This document shows, piece by piece, positions 11,241 to 22,154 of a stretch of 64,000 bases of DNA; position 1 is the first letter of the stretch; every line of letters starts with the position of its first letter. Under the pieces are notes generated by a model. The model was given only the letters and a program-made list of their open reading frames with translations. It had not been told where the DNA came from and ran no database searches. Source of the stretch: Oreohelix idahoensis (lineage: Eukaryota > Mollusca > Gastropoda > Stylommatophora > Oreohelicidae); NCBI GenBank assembly GCA_024509875.1, contig JAMPIV010003461.1, forward strand, positions 310,001 through 374,000, read 5' to 3'. The translations under genes and the position numbers were made by a program.

Positions 11241-13344
11241 AAGACTATCTTAAATGAGTCAAGTCTTAACGTTTAAAAATATATGTATTAATTCCTTCAA
11301 ATATTAGATACCCTGATTCAACTACAAAGTGAACCAGGAATCACAATCAAATGTAATCACAAGTTATATGTACACAATTTATAGATAGACTCTTTGTATT
11401 GACATATATTATTATTATTATCATATGTGTGTAAGTTGTGATGTAGTACTATGAGGTAATACTGGCTTGTTCAAGCTTGGTTGTTGTTTGTCATCGTGAC
11501 TTCAAGTGTTTGCTTATGGTGGAAATAGTATTGGGAAAAGTTCACAGTTCCTGTCAATTGAAACAATTTATTGTCCCTCTTTCTTTAATATACTGTCAAT
11601 TTTAGAGGGGGGTACATAGGATTGAGCTGCTCTGGCCACAGAATCTTATCTTCTGTGAGGGCGGCAGGAAACAGTCTCCTCTGCTCGCTTGCTTCACCGT
11701 GTTCTTGAGAACCTCACTGGTCGCTATCTGGACCAAGGGGTATGCTATCAGCCTCTGGATTCAGCAAAACTCAGACCAGGTGCTGCCTCAATAAGTTAGG
11801 ACCACGGTCCCTGAAACAAGAAGGTTGTACCTCCTACTTCAGAACTAATTTATAATCTGTTTCCACACTGAACACAATACATAACAAACACTGAGTTCAG
11901 AGCGGTAGGCCAACTGCTAGCTTCATCTGAAACAATTTACACCAGTATTCTTCTCCTTAATGGTTACTACGCCTCTGCAATTCCAGCATTAGTTCCTTCT
12001 AGTCAATAAGATAGGTGTCAGTGTACTATTTGGTGATCCCATGCATTTATACTTCTCCCCGACAAGTTTTGTTCAGGTTGGAGCAATATGTAGGCTTTGC
12101 CTCATGTTTGCTACTGAACCACACACATATACAGACATAAATTATCAATTCACATTCAATTTTCACCAAAAAGATATCAAATATGTCAATCTTACCACAA
12201 TTCATGGAAATAATAAACAAATACGTTGACTGGCGATGAATTATGGCACAAATTCCGATCTGCCTCTGTCCCAGGCTTTTATTTAGAAAAATATGAGCTG
12301 GATCTCAACGCACTGTTTCTTAGTAAGTTTATTCTAAAATGTGGCACTGAACAGACGCTCCTAATTGACTATATAAGCGGGTCTAGCCAATAGGACCATG
12401 TTTACACAAGCTTTTGAAAAAATTTACCCTTCCTACGTTTCCCCTAACAACCAAAAATAGTATTTGCAATCCGACTAATCATGTTTAGCCTTACATATCA
12501 TTCCCGCCAATCAAATCAGATTTAACATGGTGGCCTATTTCCCGTAAAATGGTGGTTTCAAAACATGCCACTGTGCGATTATGATTTGGTGCTGTCAGAC
12601 AACCTCACTATTTTCTTTTGGCTATAATTTGTTAATTCCTAGACTATTTGCGTAACACTTAACATATTCTTTGTCAGCAAGTCCTAAGGAACCCAAATAT
12701 ATAAATTTAATGGAGCTAAGTGGCTGCGTTCAAAATATGCATTTTCTTCTACCTTCCGTTCACTTCGATACGAGGTGGTGTCTTCTGTACTGTCAGGCTT
12801 TCAGACATAAAACAGTATAATGTCATGTTTACTAATAAGCATTAAACAGGTTTTTAAAACCTAACCCTCGTATTGGTAGTGTTTTTTATCAATGTCTATT
12901 TGAAAAAAAGTTAGTGCTTCATGCCTTACGCTTGGGGGTGGCATTAATTTTATATCGCGAGACGCGTGTTAGTGTTGCAGGCGTTCCTCCGTTCAGCCCT
13001 CTCTCTCTCTATCCTAAGTCCATCTGTCCTTTCGTTTATGTTAACGTAGTGTATATAATGAAATTAATGCTAGTATTAATCTAGGTCATTAAGCAGCTTG
13101 CGTATCTCAAGGTTTTCTAAGAAACACAGTACTAGTTGTATTTTTCGAACGTGTGTAGTTTTATGCAGACGGAGCATAAAAAGGGGTTTTCTTGTTCAAC
13201 TAGCATGACGTTCTATTAACACAGGCGTACGCTATTGGAAAGCACGGGTCTTTAACCATTCTTCTTTCCCTTTTATTGAATTAATGCGTTAGGCTTTACA
13301 TTTACTTTTTAATTTATATATGTGGATTTAGAATGTTTCACGAC
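11241..13344. other. No gene recognised
   Basis: Two kilobases with no recognisable protein, RNA gene or known repeat. Small frames are short and unsupported. A (CT)n-like patch lies near 13000-13015. Confidence 0.4.
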
Positions 13345-13347
13345 AGA

Positions 13348-13500
13348 GATAGAAGCATCATTATCCTTCTATCAACCACTCTGCCAAGAGTAATCTTGTG
13401 CGAAGGAAGACACCTTTGAAGACCCATATTAGATACTCTTTAGTTTTGGCCACTGTTGGACCATTGCTGCAAATCAGGGGAGGCAATTCCGTGACAAACT
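13348..13500. repeat. Dispersed repeat RE-3, copy 1
   Basis: Strongly similar to 39799-39950: gatagaagcatcattatcct then tctatc, ctctgccaagagtaatctt, and gttttggccactgt-ggacca. No coding signal. The function and class of the parent element are unknown. Confidence 0.7.
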
Positions 13501-13544
13501 CACAAATTAAAATTGAGAATCATAAAATGTTATATATATTCTTC

Positions 13545-13965
13545 ACAACTACATGGTGTGGAAACATGGACAGTGAATAAGCAATTGGAAGAACAAATTG
13601 AGACTCTTGACATATGGATATATATAAGAATGTAGCGCATCTCATGGAAAGAGAAGAAAACAAATAAGGAGGTCCTAGAAAATCTAGGTATGAAAAGAGA
13701 ACTAATGAGGGAGATCAAAATTAGGTAGCTAAAATATATTGGCCACATAAAAAGGCGTAACACCTTGCAGAAGACCATAATATAAGAGAGGCAAACGTGC
13801 AAGGGGAAGACAACGCTGTAGGTGGGAAGATAAGATCAAGAGATGGACATGAAAGAGTCTATCAGAGTGCACCATCAAGACAAGAGACAGAAGAAGTTGG
13901 AGATCCATTCCAGCCAACCTTCTTTGTGGAGATGACAGCTGGTGATGATGATGATGAACAGTTTA
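13545..13965 (+). pseudogene. LINE relic, polymerase C-terminus
   Basis: Plus-strand frame reads HGVETWTVNKQLEEQIETLD, then KEVLENLGMKRELMREIK and YIGHIKRR, the thumb and GHV segment of a LINE polymerase. Several stops and a shift near 13800 interrupt it. The end ctggtgatgatgatgatgaa is a (GAT)n tail typical of these LINE 3' ends. Confidence 0.7.
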
Positions 13966-14408
13966 AAAAAAAAATTATTTTCAGAAAATATTTTTAGCTA
14001 ATAAAAGGTTTTTATTTTAAAACATATTCGCTCAGTGCCGACGTACACTTTGAAAAAGAAAAATGAACAACAAAAGATTTATTCTGGCAACATTCAACTC
14101 CTTCAATATTTACACAGCATGAAATGTTTATTGACTTGCGGTCTCTGATATCGTAAATAAATGAGTGTCATTTCTCACTCTTCGAGTGATGCTCTAATGC
14201 CAGCACTTGACCACCTTCCAGGAACAGCACATCACGTGCCCTAGAAGCAGATGTTTATGTAGCAGTTTTCTGCATACGATGAGGTTTCTACCTTCATGTA
14301 CAATCTCATCTTCGTCGGCATTAGCGACATTCTGTGTGGGAGCAGTGATTGCACCTTCACAGTTTAAATTTCAATATTGTATATATATATATATGTGTGT
14401 GTGTGTGG
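13966..14408. other. No gene recognised; short (TA)n(TG)n patch
   Basis: Nothing recognisable apart from a TA/TG microsatellite at 14379-14406, directly before a SINE. Confidence 0.4.
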
Positions 14409-14417
14409 TACCTTTTG

Positions 14418-14661
14418 TGCTCGTGGATTGACAGACTGGTTAGAGCGCTGGTCTTTCGTGACAAAGGTGACCGGGTTCGATTCATTGTTTCGACAAGTTC
14501 CAGTCTACTCTGCTGCAAATGGGTACGGGATTTGTTCTTGAATTAGGGAAGGAAAAGGCAGTGAGGGAACTGGTCACCCCCACCTCTCGAACCCTGAACT
14601 TATTATACTGAAGTCTCTAAAACGTCACCCCCTACGGCAGTATCTTCTACGGGACTACCTT
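14418..14661 (+). mobile_element. tRNA-derived SINE, family SINE-1, copy b
   Basis: The best-preserved SINE-1 head: A box tggttagagcgctgg and B box gggttcgattc, spaced as in a tRNA gene. A tRNA-unrelated body follows, then the family tail cccctacggcagtatcttct and gggactaccttt. A possible 9-bp TSD taccttttg flanks it (14409-14417 and 14662-14670), but part of this overlaps the family tail, so it is weak. It is not a functional tRNA gene: the acceptor stem does not close. Confidence 0.8.
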
Positions 14662-14670
14662 TACCTTTTG

Positions 14671-15770
14671 CTAAATAAAAATTGTGTTTTAAAGACTAGG
14701 AAGCAGCCATTACATTTATAAAAGCTTTGAGAATAATAAACATCGTGTTTGTGATACTTTGTTAACTCTTTCAGTCCCAAGCACAAAATGGCCACCCCAG
14801 TGCTTTTTTATTGTTGTTGTTTGGAAAAAAAAAACATTTTTTAATGTTCATTTGTATAGATACGAGGTATTTAAAATGAAAGTACTTCCTGTCAGAAATG
14901 ACGTTTTGGGTTGTTAAAATTAAAAAAAAAACAGCTCTAGAAAAGGAGCAAAAGATACGAAAGCCGATTTAGCGTTCAACAGGGTCAAATGGGTCTGGAA
15001 GGAAGTACGATATATCGGCTTTTGGGTCTTAAAGAGTCTTTGCTTTTTAATGCTTTACTAATCTACTAAGTATTTTAAAACATATTTATTCTTAAGACGT
15101 TCTGAGCTTACAATCTCCATTTAGAAAATGACTTGCAGTAAAACTATTCTAGCAGACGGCTGCTATCACAATACGAGTAAATAATGACGGGGCTGACGGG
15201 TCAAAATGTTGACAGACAGTAACAAAGGAAAACAAAATATTAAAATGGTATTTAAAGTCCGTTTTACAAATGAATAATACATTAGGAAGACGAGATTTTG
15301 CTGGATTATCTTTAGCTGACAGTAATAAAAAGTTTTTTTTTTTTTTTAAACAGAGAGAAACAAATATAGGATATGAGAAAATGTCAAAAGATGCAGTCAA
15401 TACTTGGGAAAAAATTAACAAAAAATAAATAATAAACAAGAAAGAAAACATCAACGCAATGACCATATATACAATAACACAGCAATGAATATTAACGGCA
15501 ACAAAAGAATAATATTCCGTGATGTAAAAGTATTTTCCAGTGATTTAATGTTGCCAAGCGTTAAATTCAGTACCGTAATCAGGAAGTGAAACCAGAAAGA
15601 AAGCCAGAGAAGTAAATTCTGCAAATAGAAACGAGACCTACCATACTCTCAATAAACTAAATAAATAAATAAAAAAAGTTAAAAAAAAAAAAAAACATCC
15701 GAGAAAAGAAACGTGATGAAAGACAGGGGGAAGTCACTAATAAAGCCAACAGCTACTTCCCGGCAGGAGT
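14671..15770. other. No gene recognised
   Basis: AT-rich sequence with several A or T runs (15331-15348, 15675-15696). No coding or RNA gene seen. Confidence 0.4.
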
Positions 15771-15970
15771 TACAAGGGGATTGACATAAGTCTTGGGCTT
15801 GACCATGAAGGAGTCACAGGATCAAGATGAAACTTGGCACATAAAGTTCATCATATTTGCACTGAATGTGTGAAGTACGCGTTTGTTTCTTCAATGGGTT
15901 TTCCCGCTACGGTGCACAGCCCAATGTACCTTATTGACCGGATCTGCTGCTCCAAAGATTTGACAAAACA

Positions 15971-16120
15971 ATGGAAAAGAAGGAGGCCAGAGCTGTGATA
16001 AAATTTCTGATGTTTCAATGAAAAACACCTACAGAAATACACAGGGAGATGGAGCCAGTGTTTCGTGATTCTTGTCCTTCATATACTTCGGTAAAAAACT
16101 GGTGTCAACAGTTTAAGTGC
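15971..16120 (+). pseudogene. Mariner transposase, N-terminal piece
   Basis: Fifty codons from ATG: MEKKEARAVIKFLMF, a TGA stop shortly after, then TPTEIHREMEPVF and SYTSVKNWCQQFK, the first helix-turn-helix of mariner transposases. The last codon abuts the LTR insertion. When the insert and one copy of gtgc are ignored, the frame continues exactly into 22799, which shows directly that the LTR element landed inside this gene. Confidence 0.9.
16117..16120. repeat. 4-bp TSD, left of LTR element
   Basis: gtgc, repeated at 22795-22798. Four bases fits an LTR-retrotransposon integrase. Confidence 0.85.
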
Positions 16121-16868
16121 TGTGACAGTACGGACTGTTACGTCGGATTAACACTAAGGTGCTGCCACTTAATTATAGTTAGGGTAAGAATACTTAGGAA
16201 GATTAAACACTAAGTATTTGAGCGTGTCTAGTTAGTGTAATAACACTAGTCACAAATCCTATGAGTGATTTAATTAAAGTGTTCAGGAATGACGTCATCG
16301 AACTTGGGGTAGAATTGCTTAGAGCTAGGACGGAAGTGATGGTTTGAGAGAAGGGGGTTAAGTGAGTTTGTTTTAGGCACGAGACGTGCGAGGCAGTGAT
16401 TTTGGGGTTTTGACCATCTTGTAAGTTCGATGGCTGTGTGTTATTTCTTGGGATGACTGGTTTGTATACCGCAGAAGCACATGTATTTATGAACTAATTT
16501 GAAGTTGTCAGAGTGTGCAGACACTTAATAAAGGTGTTCATTCATATTTAATCCAGCTTGAACTTATTTCCTGAACGAACGTCAGTAGGAAGTGTCGTTT
16601 GTTTACATCAGGTAATAGAGAAAAGAATGTTACCATATTTTCGACGATCATGCAGCCTAAAACATAAACACAGTTACGAGTCTCCAAAAGAACTACCTGG
16701 GTTATGTTCCTATTCTGTAATCACCACCTCTGGCAGTCGCCAGTAAAACAACAGATGAACATTGATAAAAGATTCCACCCCATTCTCACCCTGTCACACT
16801 AGACTTGATTTGTCACCGTGACCAAGCCCGGTCACATCTAACTTGATTTGGTGCAGTTCCCGTCCACA
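16121..16868 (+). repeat. 5' LTR (748 bp)
   Basis: Begins tgtgacagtacgg and ends cccgtccaca. From 16231 to 16868 it is almost identical to 22155-22794; the only difference I noticed is an a/t near 16496. The first 110 bp differ from the 3' LTR (19292-19395) by many small indels. A short identical frame inside both LTRs (16558-16746 and 22484-22672) is a by-product of the duplication. Confidence 0.9.
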
Positions 16869-16878
16869 TAACTTGATT

Positions 16879-16896
16879 TGGTGCCCGTGACCAGCT
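16879..16896 (+). promoter_or_regulatory. Possible primer-binding site
   Basis: tggtgcccgtgaccagct begins with TGG (complement of a tRNA CCA end) 10 bases inside the 5' LTR boundary. A close copy, tgatgcccgtgaccagctcc, lies at 16935-16954, and related cttgatttggtgc words lie within the LTR end, so it could also be a local repeat. The matching tRNA was not identified. Confidence 0.4.
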
Positions 16897-16968
16897 CGTA
16901 ACTGCCTTTTTACGATGGATTCAGCTATTTGATTTGATGCCCGTGACCAGCTCCTAACTGTTTTTTTT

Positions 16969-18426
16969 ATGATGGATTCACCCATTCAACAGCTAGAGCA
17001 TCAAGTATTTTTGTTGCAAAAGAAAAACCACCTTCTTCAACAACAACTGTCACAGCAACAAACAGCTGCTGGAAGGGCACACTGGAACAGTCTCAATAAA
17101 AGACACTGTCGAATTACAGTGAGAAACGTTATCAATGTAATCAAACAAGGAAAGATATTTGAAATAAATAATGTTACCAGTGACAAAGAAAGATGTATGG
17201 TAACGACAGAAAATGGACTAAGAGCATATATAAAGCCAGTAACACAGTGGAGAAAAACCTTTAACAGACGTTATCATTCCTGTTCCACCGCTGAGGTTCA
17301 TATCCCTCTTCCTGAGCTATACTCACGTATCCACTCCCATGACGCTCGATTGGCTGAGTTACCCTCCGTTACTCCAGGCCCCTCTCATGCTTCGCCTCAG
17401 CATGATATTATTGTACCTCCTATTACTGCCACAGCTCCTGTCCATACCTCCCTTCCTCCCCCTGTTCACCTCTCTTCTGACCCTGCTTTTCCTCCCTCTG
17501 TTCATCTCTCTTCGGACCCCGCTTTTCCTCCCTCTGTTCACCTCCCTTCAGACCCCGCTTCTCCTCCCTCTGTTCATCTCTCTTCTGACCCCGCTTTTCC
17601 TCCTTATGGTTATTTTCCTCCGCCTCCCTCCGACCTTGATAAAGAACCTGAGTCTGACTTTTCAGATTTTGAATCTTCTCTTCCTCCTTATGGTTATTTT
17701 CCTCCGCCTCCCTCCGACCTTGATACAGAACATGAGTCTGACTCTTCAGATGTTGAATCTTCTCTTTCTCCTTATGGTTATTTTCCTCCGCCTCCCTCCG
17801 ACCTTGATACAGAACATGAGACTGACTCTTCAGATGTTGAACCTTCTCTTTCTCCTTATGGTTATTTTCCTCCGCCTCCCTCCGACCTTGATACAGTACA
17901 AGAAAAGTACCAGCTTGACATAGAATCACAATTCGATTCGTCAAGTGGGGAGGATAGAGTTATGGGCCCCGACGAAATTGGATACAGGTCGGATGAGCTC
18001 CAGCATATAACGGACGACGAAGGCCGTAGAATTTATTGGCCGAAAAATGAGATTAGTGATCTTGGCTCTTCCCCCGATTATTCTTCTTTTGATATTGGAC
18101 CTGATGTTCCTCTTCCCTCAGCTCGTTTTCTCTTTAGACGTCGTCATCCAAAATTCATTTACGATTCTGTTCCCTTTCCTAAGCCCCTTCACCAGCGGGC
18201 CGCCCATGTACGAACCCGTTTTCGTCGCTCCCGTGGTTCTGTTCATTCTCCTTACCGTAGTCCCTCTCCTCCGCCTCTCCCTCCCCCTGTCACACCTCCG
18301 TCCCGTAGATTACGTATTCCCCTCCGTTATCCTTCTGCCGTTCCACAGCCTCCACTCCGTACTTCCCGTCTTGCCATTATTCCTACATCCCAACCTACAC
18401 AGTACGATCCTCGCCTGTTATTGTAA
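16969..18426 (+). CDS. Unknown 485-aa Pro-rich protein of the LTR element
   Basis: I do not recognise this protein. An intact frame fills the 5' half of the LTR element's internal region. Residues 1-35 are Gln/Leu-rich and could form a short coiled coil. Residues 36-135 look like a compact basic domain (KRHCRITVRNVINVIKQGKI, TENGLRAYIKPVTQWRK). Residues 166-212 are four copies of a 12-residue unit (VHLSSDPAFPPS). Residues 212-309 are four copies of a 28-residue unit that starts PYGYFPPPPSDLD and ends in an acidic-Ser segment. The C-terminus (385-485) is rich in Arg and Pro. Repeat periods of 36 and 84 bp keep the frame. No zinc knuckle, DSG protease, YxDD or DDE motif is present. By position it could be a gag-like structural protein, but that is only inference. 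ATG 16969 is immediately followed by a second ATG. Confidence 0.7.
   Translation: MMDSPIQQLEHQVFLLQKKNHLLQQQLSQQQTAAGRAHWNSLNKRHCRITVRNVINVIKQGKIFEINNVTSDKERCMVTTENGLRAYIKPVTQWRKTFNRRYHSCSTAEVHIPLPELYSRIHSHDARLAELPSVTPGPSHASPQHDIIVPPITATAPVHTSLPPPVHLSSDPAFPPSVHLSSDPAFPPSVHLPSDPASPPSVHLSSDPAFPPYGYFPPPPSDLDKEPESDFSDFESSLPPYGYFPPPPSDLDTEHESDSSDVESSLSPYGYFPPPPSDLDTEHETDSSDVEPSLSPYGYFPPPPSDLDTVQEKYQLDIESQFDSSSGEDRVMGPDEIGYRSDELQHITDDEGRRIYWPKNEISDLGSSPDYSSFDIGPDVPLPSARFLFRRRHPKFIYDSVPFPKPLHQRAAHVRTRFRRSRGSVHSPYRSPSPPPLPPPVTPPSRRLRIPLRYPSAVPQPPLRTSRLAIIPTSQPTQYDPRLLL
17460..17895 (+). repeat. In-frame coding repeats (36 bp x4, 84 bp x4)
   Basis: Two tandem arrays inside the 485-aa ORF. One is a 36-bp unit coding VHLSSDPAFPPS (about 17463-17604). 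The other is an 84-bp unit coding the PYGYFPPPPSDLD block (about 17602-17895), with small substitutions between copies that change DKEPESD / DTEHESD / DTEHETD. All unit lengths are multiples of three. Confidence 0.9.
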
Positions 18427-19291
18427 GCCATTGAAAGATTGGAAACAATGAACACTTCACCCGCCACTAATGCTGGCATCATTCACGATTTATTATGATG
18501 ATGACACCATATTGCATTATGATTGTTTGAATTTTCGGTTATTGTTACACCGACACTCATTCATGTGATTTAACTATTTGCCCATTTATATATTCTATAC
18601 CATTGTCCGTTGATTACCATGTTTCCATTCCATTCATTGTTTCCGGTTATTGTTACACCGGCAAAGTCATTTTTTTTAATGAGACTTACCCATTTTGCCC
18701 ATACTTTGCCACCAAGTTCTGTGGTTCTATTTCCATTTGTTCCATTCATATTTTTTTTTCATCACCCACTTCAGTGAAGTGTAGGGTGACAGCCATTTTG
18801 GGCATCCGCTATATTTTATGTGCACCCGCCATATTTTTTTTTGGCAGTTTTTTTTTCCTTGCGACGTTAACTCGCTTGTCATGTTATTTTATGTTTTATG
18901 ATTCGCACAAGTGTGAGAGATATTGATGACTATAAATCCATAAAGCGTTTTGTTAGTTCGTTAATGAATGTTAGTTACTGTTCTATTTTGGTCATATATT
19001 TTTTTTTGGCCACTTATTAGTACTATTTGTAGTTACCATAACCTCCATAGTTTTTTTTTCCCATGTGTCCCTCGTTTATGTTATGTCCATCAGTCCCTAC
19101 CCCTTCATGATCGATTTTTTAGTGCGAAATGTTAATGGTGTTATTTCATCCATTATTCCCATCTATTGTTTATTGTAGTCCTTCTGACATGATTTATGGT
19201 GGGATATGAATCCCAATAATTTTTTTTAGAGTAGTAATTTTTTTTCTAGGGAATAAAGTGTCTCCTACGGGATACACTTTACCAGGGCGTA
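18427..19291 (+). other. 3' noncoding part of the LTR element
   Basis: T-rich, with no long frame. The phrase ttccggttattgttacaccg occurs twice in slightly changed form (18534-18553, 18642-18661). Segments near 18955, 19101 and 19155 resemble LINE-A segments near 20910, 21228 and 21310 in the same order (gttcgttaatgaat; taccccttcatg; attattcccatctattg). A clear polypurine tract before 19292 is not seen. Confidence 0.5.
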
Positions 19292-19395
19292 TGTGACAGT
19301 AGCTGTACGTCGGATAACACTATGTCACATTATAGTTAGGGGGTAAGAATACTTAGCAAGATTAAACACTAAGTAAGCGTGTCTAGTTTGTAATA

Positions 19396-22154
19396 CTTAC
19401 TTACTTACTTAGTCGTTCCCCTTCTACCGTGAGGTGTAGAGGTTTGGAAGAGAGAGCGCCAGACCATTTATCAGCTGTCTTTTTTTTTTAGTCCTTTTCA
19501 AAGATTGTTAATTTGTCCTTTGCCATGTTTTCTTTGTTTCCCATGCTTGTCGTGGTAGCCGATCTTCTCCCATTCTGCCGACATGGCCAAACCATCTTAG
19601 TTGGGACTGTTCTATTTGGGTCTGCAGCGGATGGGATTTTAGGCCTTACATCGTTCATGTCTCTTTGTTACTTAACACTTTCCTCAGATAAGGTTTGGAT
19701 CTGGCTTTTGTGGGTTGTAGTCATTACGACTCGCATCCATATGTGTGGGACAGGTGGAGCGGTATACAGCCATCTTCGTTTTCTTACCACCTCTTTCTTG
19801 CTGAGGAATCCACGATTTATGGCCTGAAAAAGTCTCCCAGCCGCTGCTTTTCGAGTGGCCAACTCTTCTTTGATGCCTCCCTTTCATATAATAGCTCCAG
19901 ATATCTAAAGTGGTCGACCTTGTGTTCTCCCAACTTTTTCTGGTTTTCTTTCTTTGTGATACACCATGGATTTTGTTTTAGACACATCCCTCTCTTCTCC
20001 ATCCTTGATTGCAACTAGATGTGCCCTGATTTAGCAATCAGGGCAATTCATCAGCAAATACCAGCTTATCCTGTTCATCTTTACCCCATGTGAATCCTTT
20101 CTTGTTCTCTCCTTACATGCCTTGATGACATCGTCCATAAGGAGTATGAAGAGGTAAGGTGATAGGATATCACCTTGTCTTACACCAGTGGTGGTCCTGA
20201 ACTCTTCTGACTTATGGTTTGCTGGCCTCACATAATTTCTGCAAGACTTGTAGAAGCTCTGTATAGCATGAATCAGAGGTGCTGGAATATTCTTCCTTGC
20301 CAAACAGTCCCAACTTTGCTCCACCTGTCAAAGCCTTTTCCAGATCTATGAAACAAAGATGGATCTCACTCTTATACTCAAGGGCCTTTTCACTCAGCTG
20401 TCTGAGTGTGAAGATTAGGTCTTGAGTTTTTTCGGAATCCGCACTGGACCTCATCCAATTGTGGCTCAGCTAGGCGTCGGAGTCTCTGCTCTAGGATTCT
20501 AGAGTGATTTTACCAGGGACCAGGGATTGCCTCTATGGCACACCGATTGTCACCCTTTTTGAAAATATTTTATGATGCAATCTCCCAATCCTTTGGTATG
20601 GTCTTGTTGCACCATGCTGCCTGTAGGACCTTTTTTTTCGCCTGGCATGTACTTAACCATTTCTGGTGTTATACCATCATGCCCTGCTGCTTTGCCCATC
20701 TTGATTTTCTCTAGTGCTGCCCTCAGTTCTTCCATCTTTATGTCATCTTCACCATCATTGGTTTCCTCTTCTGTGTCAGTGGTTATCATTTCTGATGCTT
20801 CATCATGCTCACCATCCAGAGAGTTCTGAGAAATATATCTTTGATTACTTCCTTCGGGGCAGTAAAATGCCTTGCCTTTATAAATTTAAAGCGCATTGTT
20901 TTTTTGTTATGTTCGTTAATGAATTTCTGGTTTTAGTTATCTTTTTCTAGCTTTTCTATTTTGGACTTCTGTTTTGCTGCTAGCACTTTGTTCTTTGCTT
21001 CTGTTCTGAGTGTCACATATTCTCTATATTTTTCCATTTGTCCTGTTGTGTTTTTAGCTCCTAAGTATTGTTTCCATGCCATTTTCTTCTCTCTTATTTT
21101 CTCTTTGACTTCCTCTGTCCACCAAGGTGTCCTCTTTCTCTGGTTCCCAAGTCGGACTTCACCGCATGCTTCTGCAGCAGCTGTCTTTATGATATCCTTG
21201 AATTTATTCCAGAGGGTTTCCAAGTCATACCCCTTCATGTTCTTCGATTTTTTAGTGTGATCTGGTCTTAATGTGTAATGCTCATTTCTCCTGTTGTTAC
21301 TTTTTCTTGCATTATTCCCATCTATTGATTTTATAGTGTCACTTCAATCTCTGGCCCCCTCCAGACTCTTGCATCTCGGACATATCTGAATGGCTTCTCC
21401 GAACAATGGCATAGTCGATCACTGACTTCTCATTCTTGGTTGGTTCACATCTAGTGTATGCATGTATGCGCTTATGGGGGAACTTTGTGTTTGTAATGAT
21501 CAGATTCTGCTCACTGCAGAATCTAAGGAGTCGCTTTCCATTGTCATGAGAGTATCTTCTCCATATCTTCCGATAACTCCACCCCATCTAGCATGGTCAT
21601 TTCCAACTCTGGCATTAAAATCTCCGAGCATAATAACTTCATCTAGGCAGTCATCCACTGTCCTTTGAAGCAGCTCGAAGAATTCCTCCTTGACCTCTGC
21701 TCTCTCATCCTCATTTGGCCCATACACTATGACCAGGTGACTATGGTTTCTCCAGGCTTTTAGTGACAGCTCGAGATAAACGGACTATCTTTTTGATTTT
21801 GGGCCACAATACTTTAGCTCTTTCAGATATGGGTAACACTGTAAGAGATCCATGACTCCTTGTCTTTTTTTTTCTTCGTTTCCGTTATGCTTTCCTCATC
21901 TCTTCCACCAGCTCCTCTTCCTTCCCATTTATACTTCTTGTGTTCCATGTGCCATAAGTCGTAGTCCGTAGTCCGTTCCAGTTCGTCGCCTTTAGAATCA
22001 GTCCGGTTTTCTCTCTTGCAAGTTTAAACATGATTTAAAGCAAACAGGTGATTGGCCTGTTGTGCCTTTGCATGGTGGAGGGGCTGCCTCCTTACGGCCT
22101 CCATGCAGGCCGCCCTCCTCCTTTTTCATCCGGGCTTGGGACCGGCATTGGCGG
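19396..22154 (-). mobile_element. LINE-A, near full length, nested in the 3' LTR
   Basis: A minus-strand RTE/CFDP2-type LINE of about 2.76 kb. Its 3' end (left) has an (AAGT)n tail: plus cttacttacttacttag. Its 5' end (right) begins on the minus strand with ccgccaatgccggtcccaag. A target duplication of about 11-14 bp, agttt(ag)tgtaata, flanks it imperfectly (19385-19395 and 22155-22168), the length expected for LINE insertion. It carries endonuclease and RT remains with many small deletions. This is the youngest layer of the nest by position. Confidence 0.85.
19530..21790 (-). pseudogene. LINE-A endonuclease-reverse transcriptase, decayed
   Basis: Read right to left. APE-type endonuclease with MYGPNEDERAEVKEEF and MLGDFNARVGNDHARWG (21727-21500), then HKRIHAYTR and SVIDYAIV (21587-21339). 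A linker with TPWWTEEVKEKI (21238-20933). RT block 1 with KAAGHDGITPEMVK (20789-20550), then LCFIDLEKA (about 20360), GVRQGDILSPYLF (about 20165) and a thumb remnant AAGRLFQAINRGF (about 19830). The palm FADD segment is destroyed. Each block is in a different frame because of many 1-4-base deletions. It has no coding capacity today. Confidence 0.85.

Noticed and set aside
14418..14500. tRNA gene
   Set aside because: A and B boxes are present but the acceptor arm does not pair and a SINE body follows; the same holds at 35712, 46432 and 29189.
17339..17944. Second plus frame (194 codons) and minus frame (173 codons) over the Pro-rich repeats
   Set aside because: Shadows of the 485-aa ORF produced by the in-frame repeat arrays.
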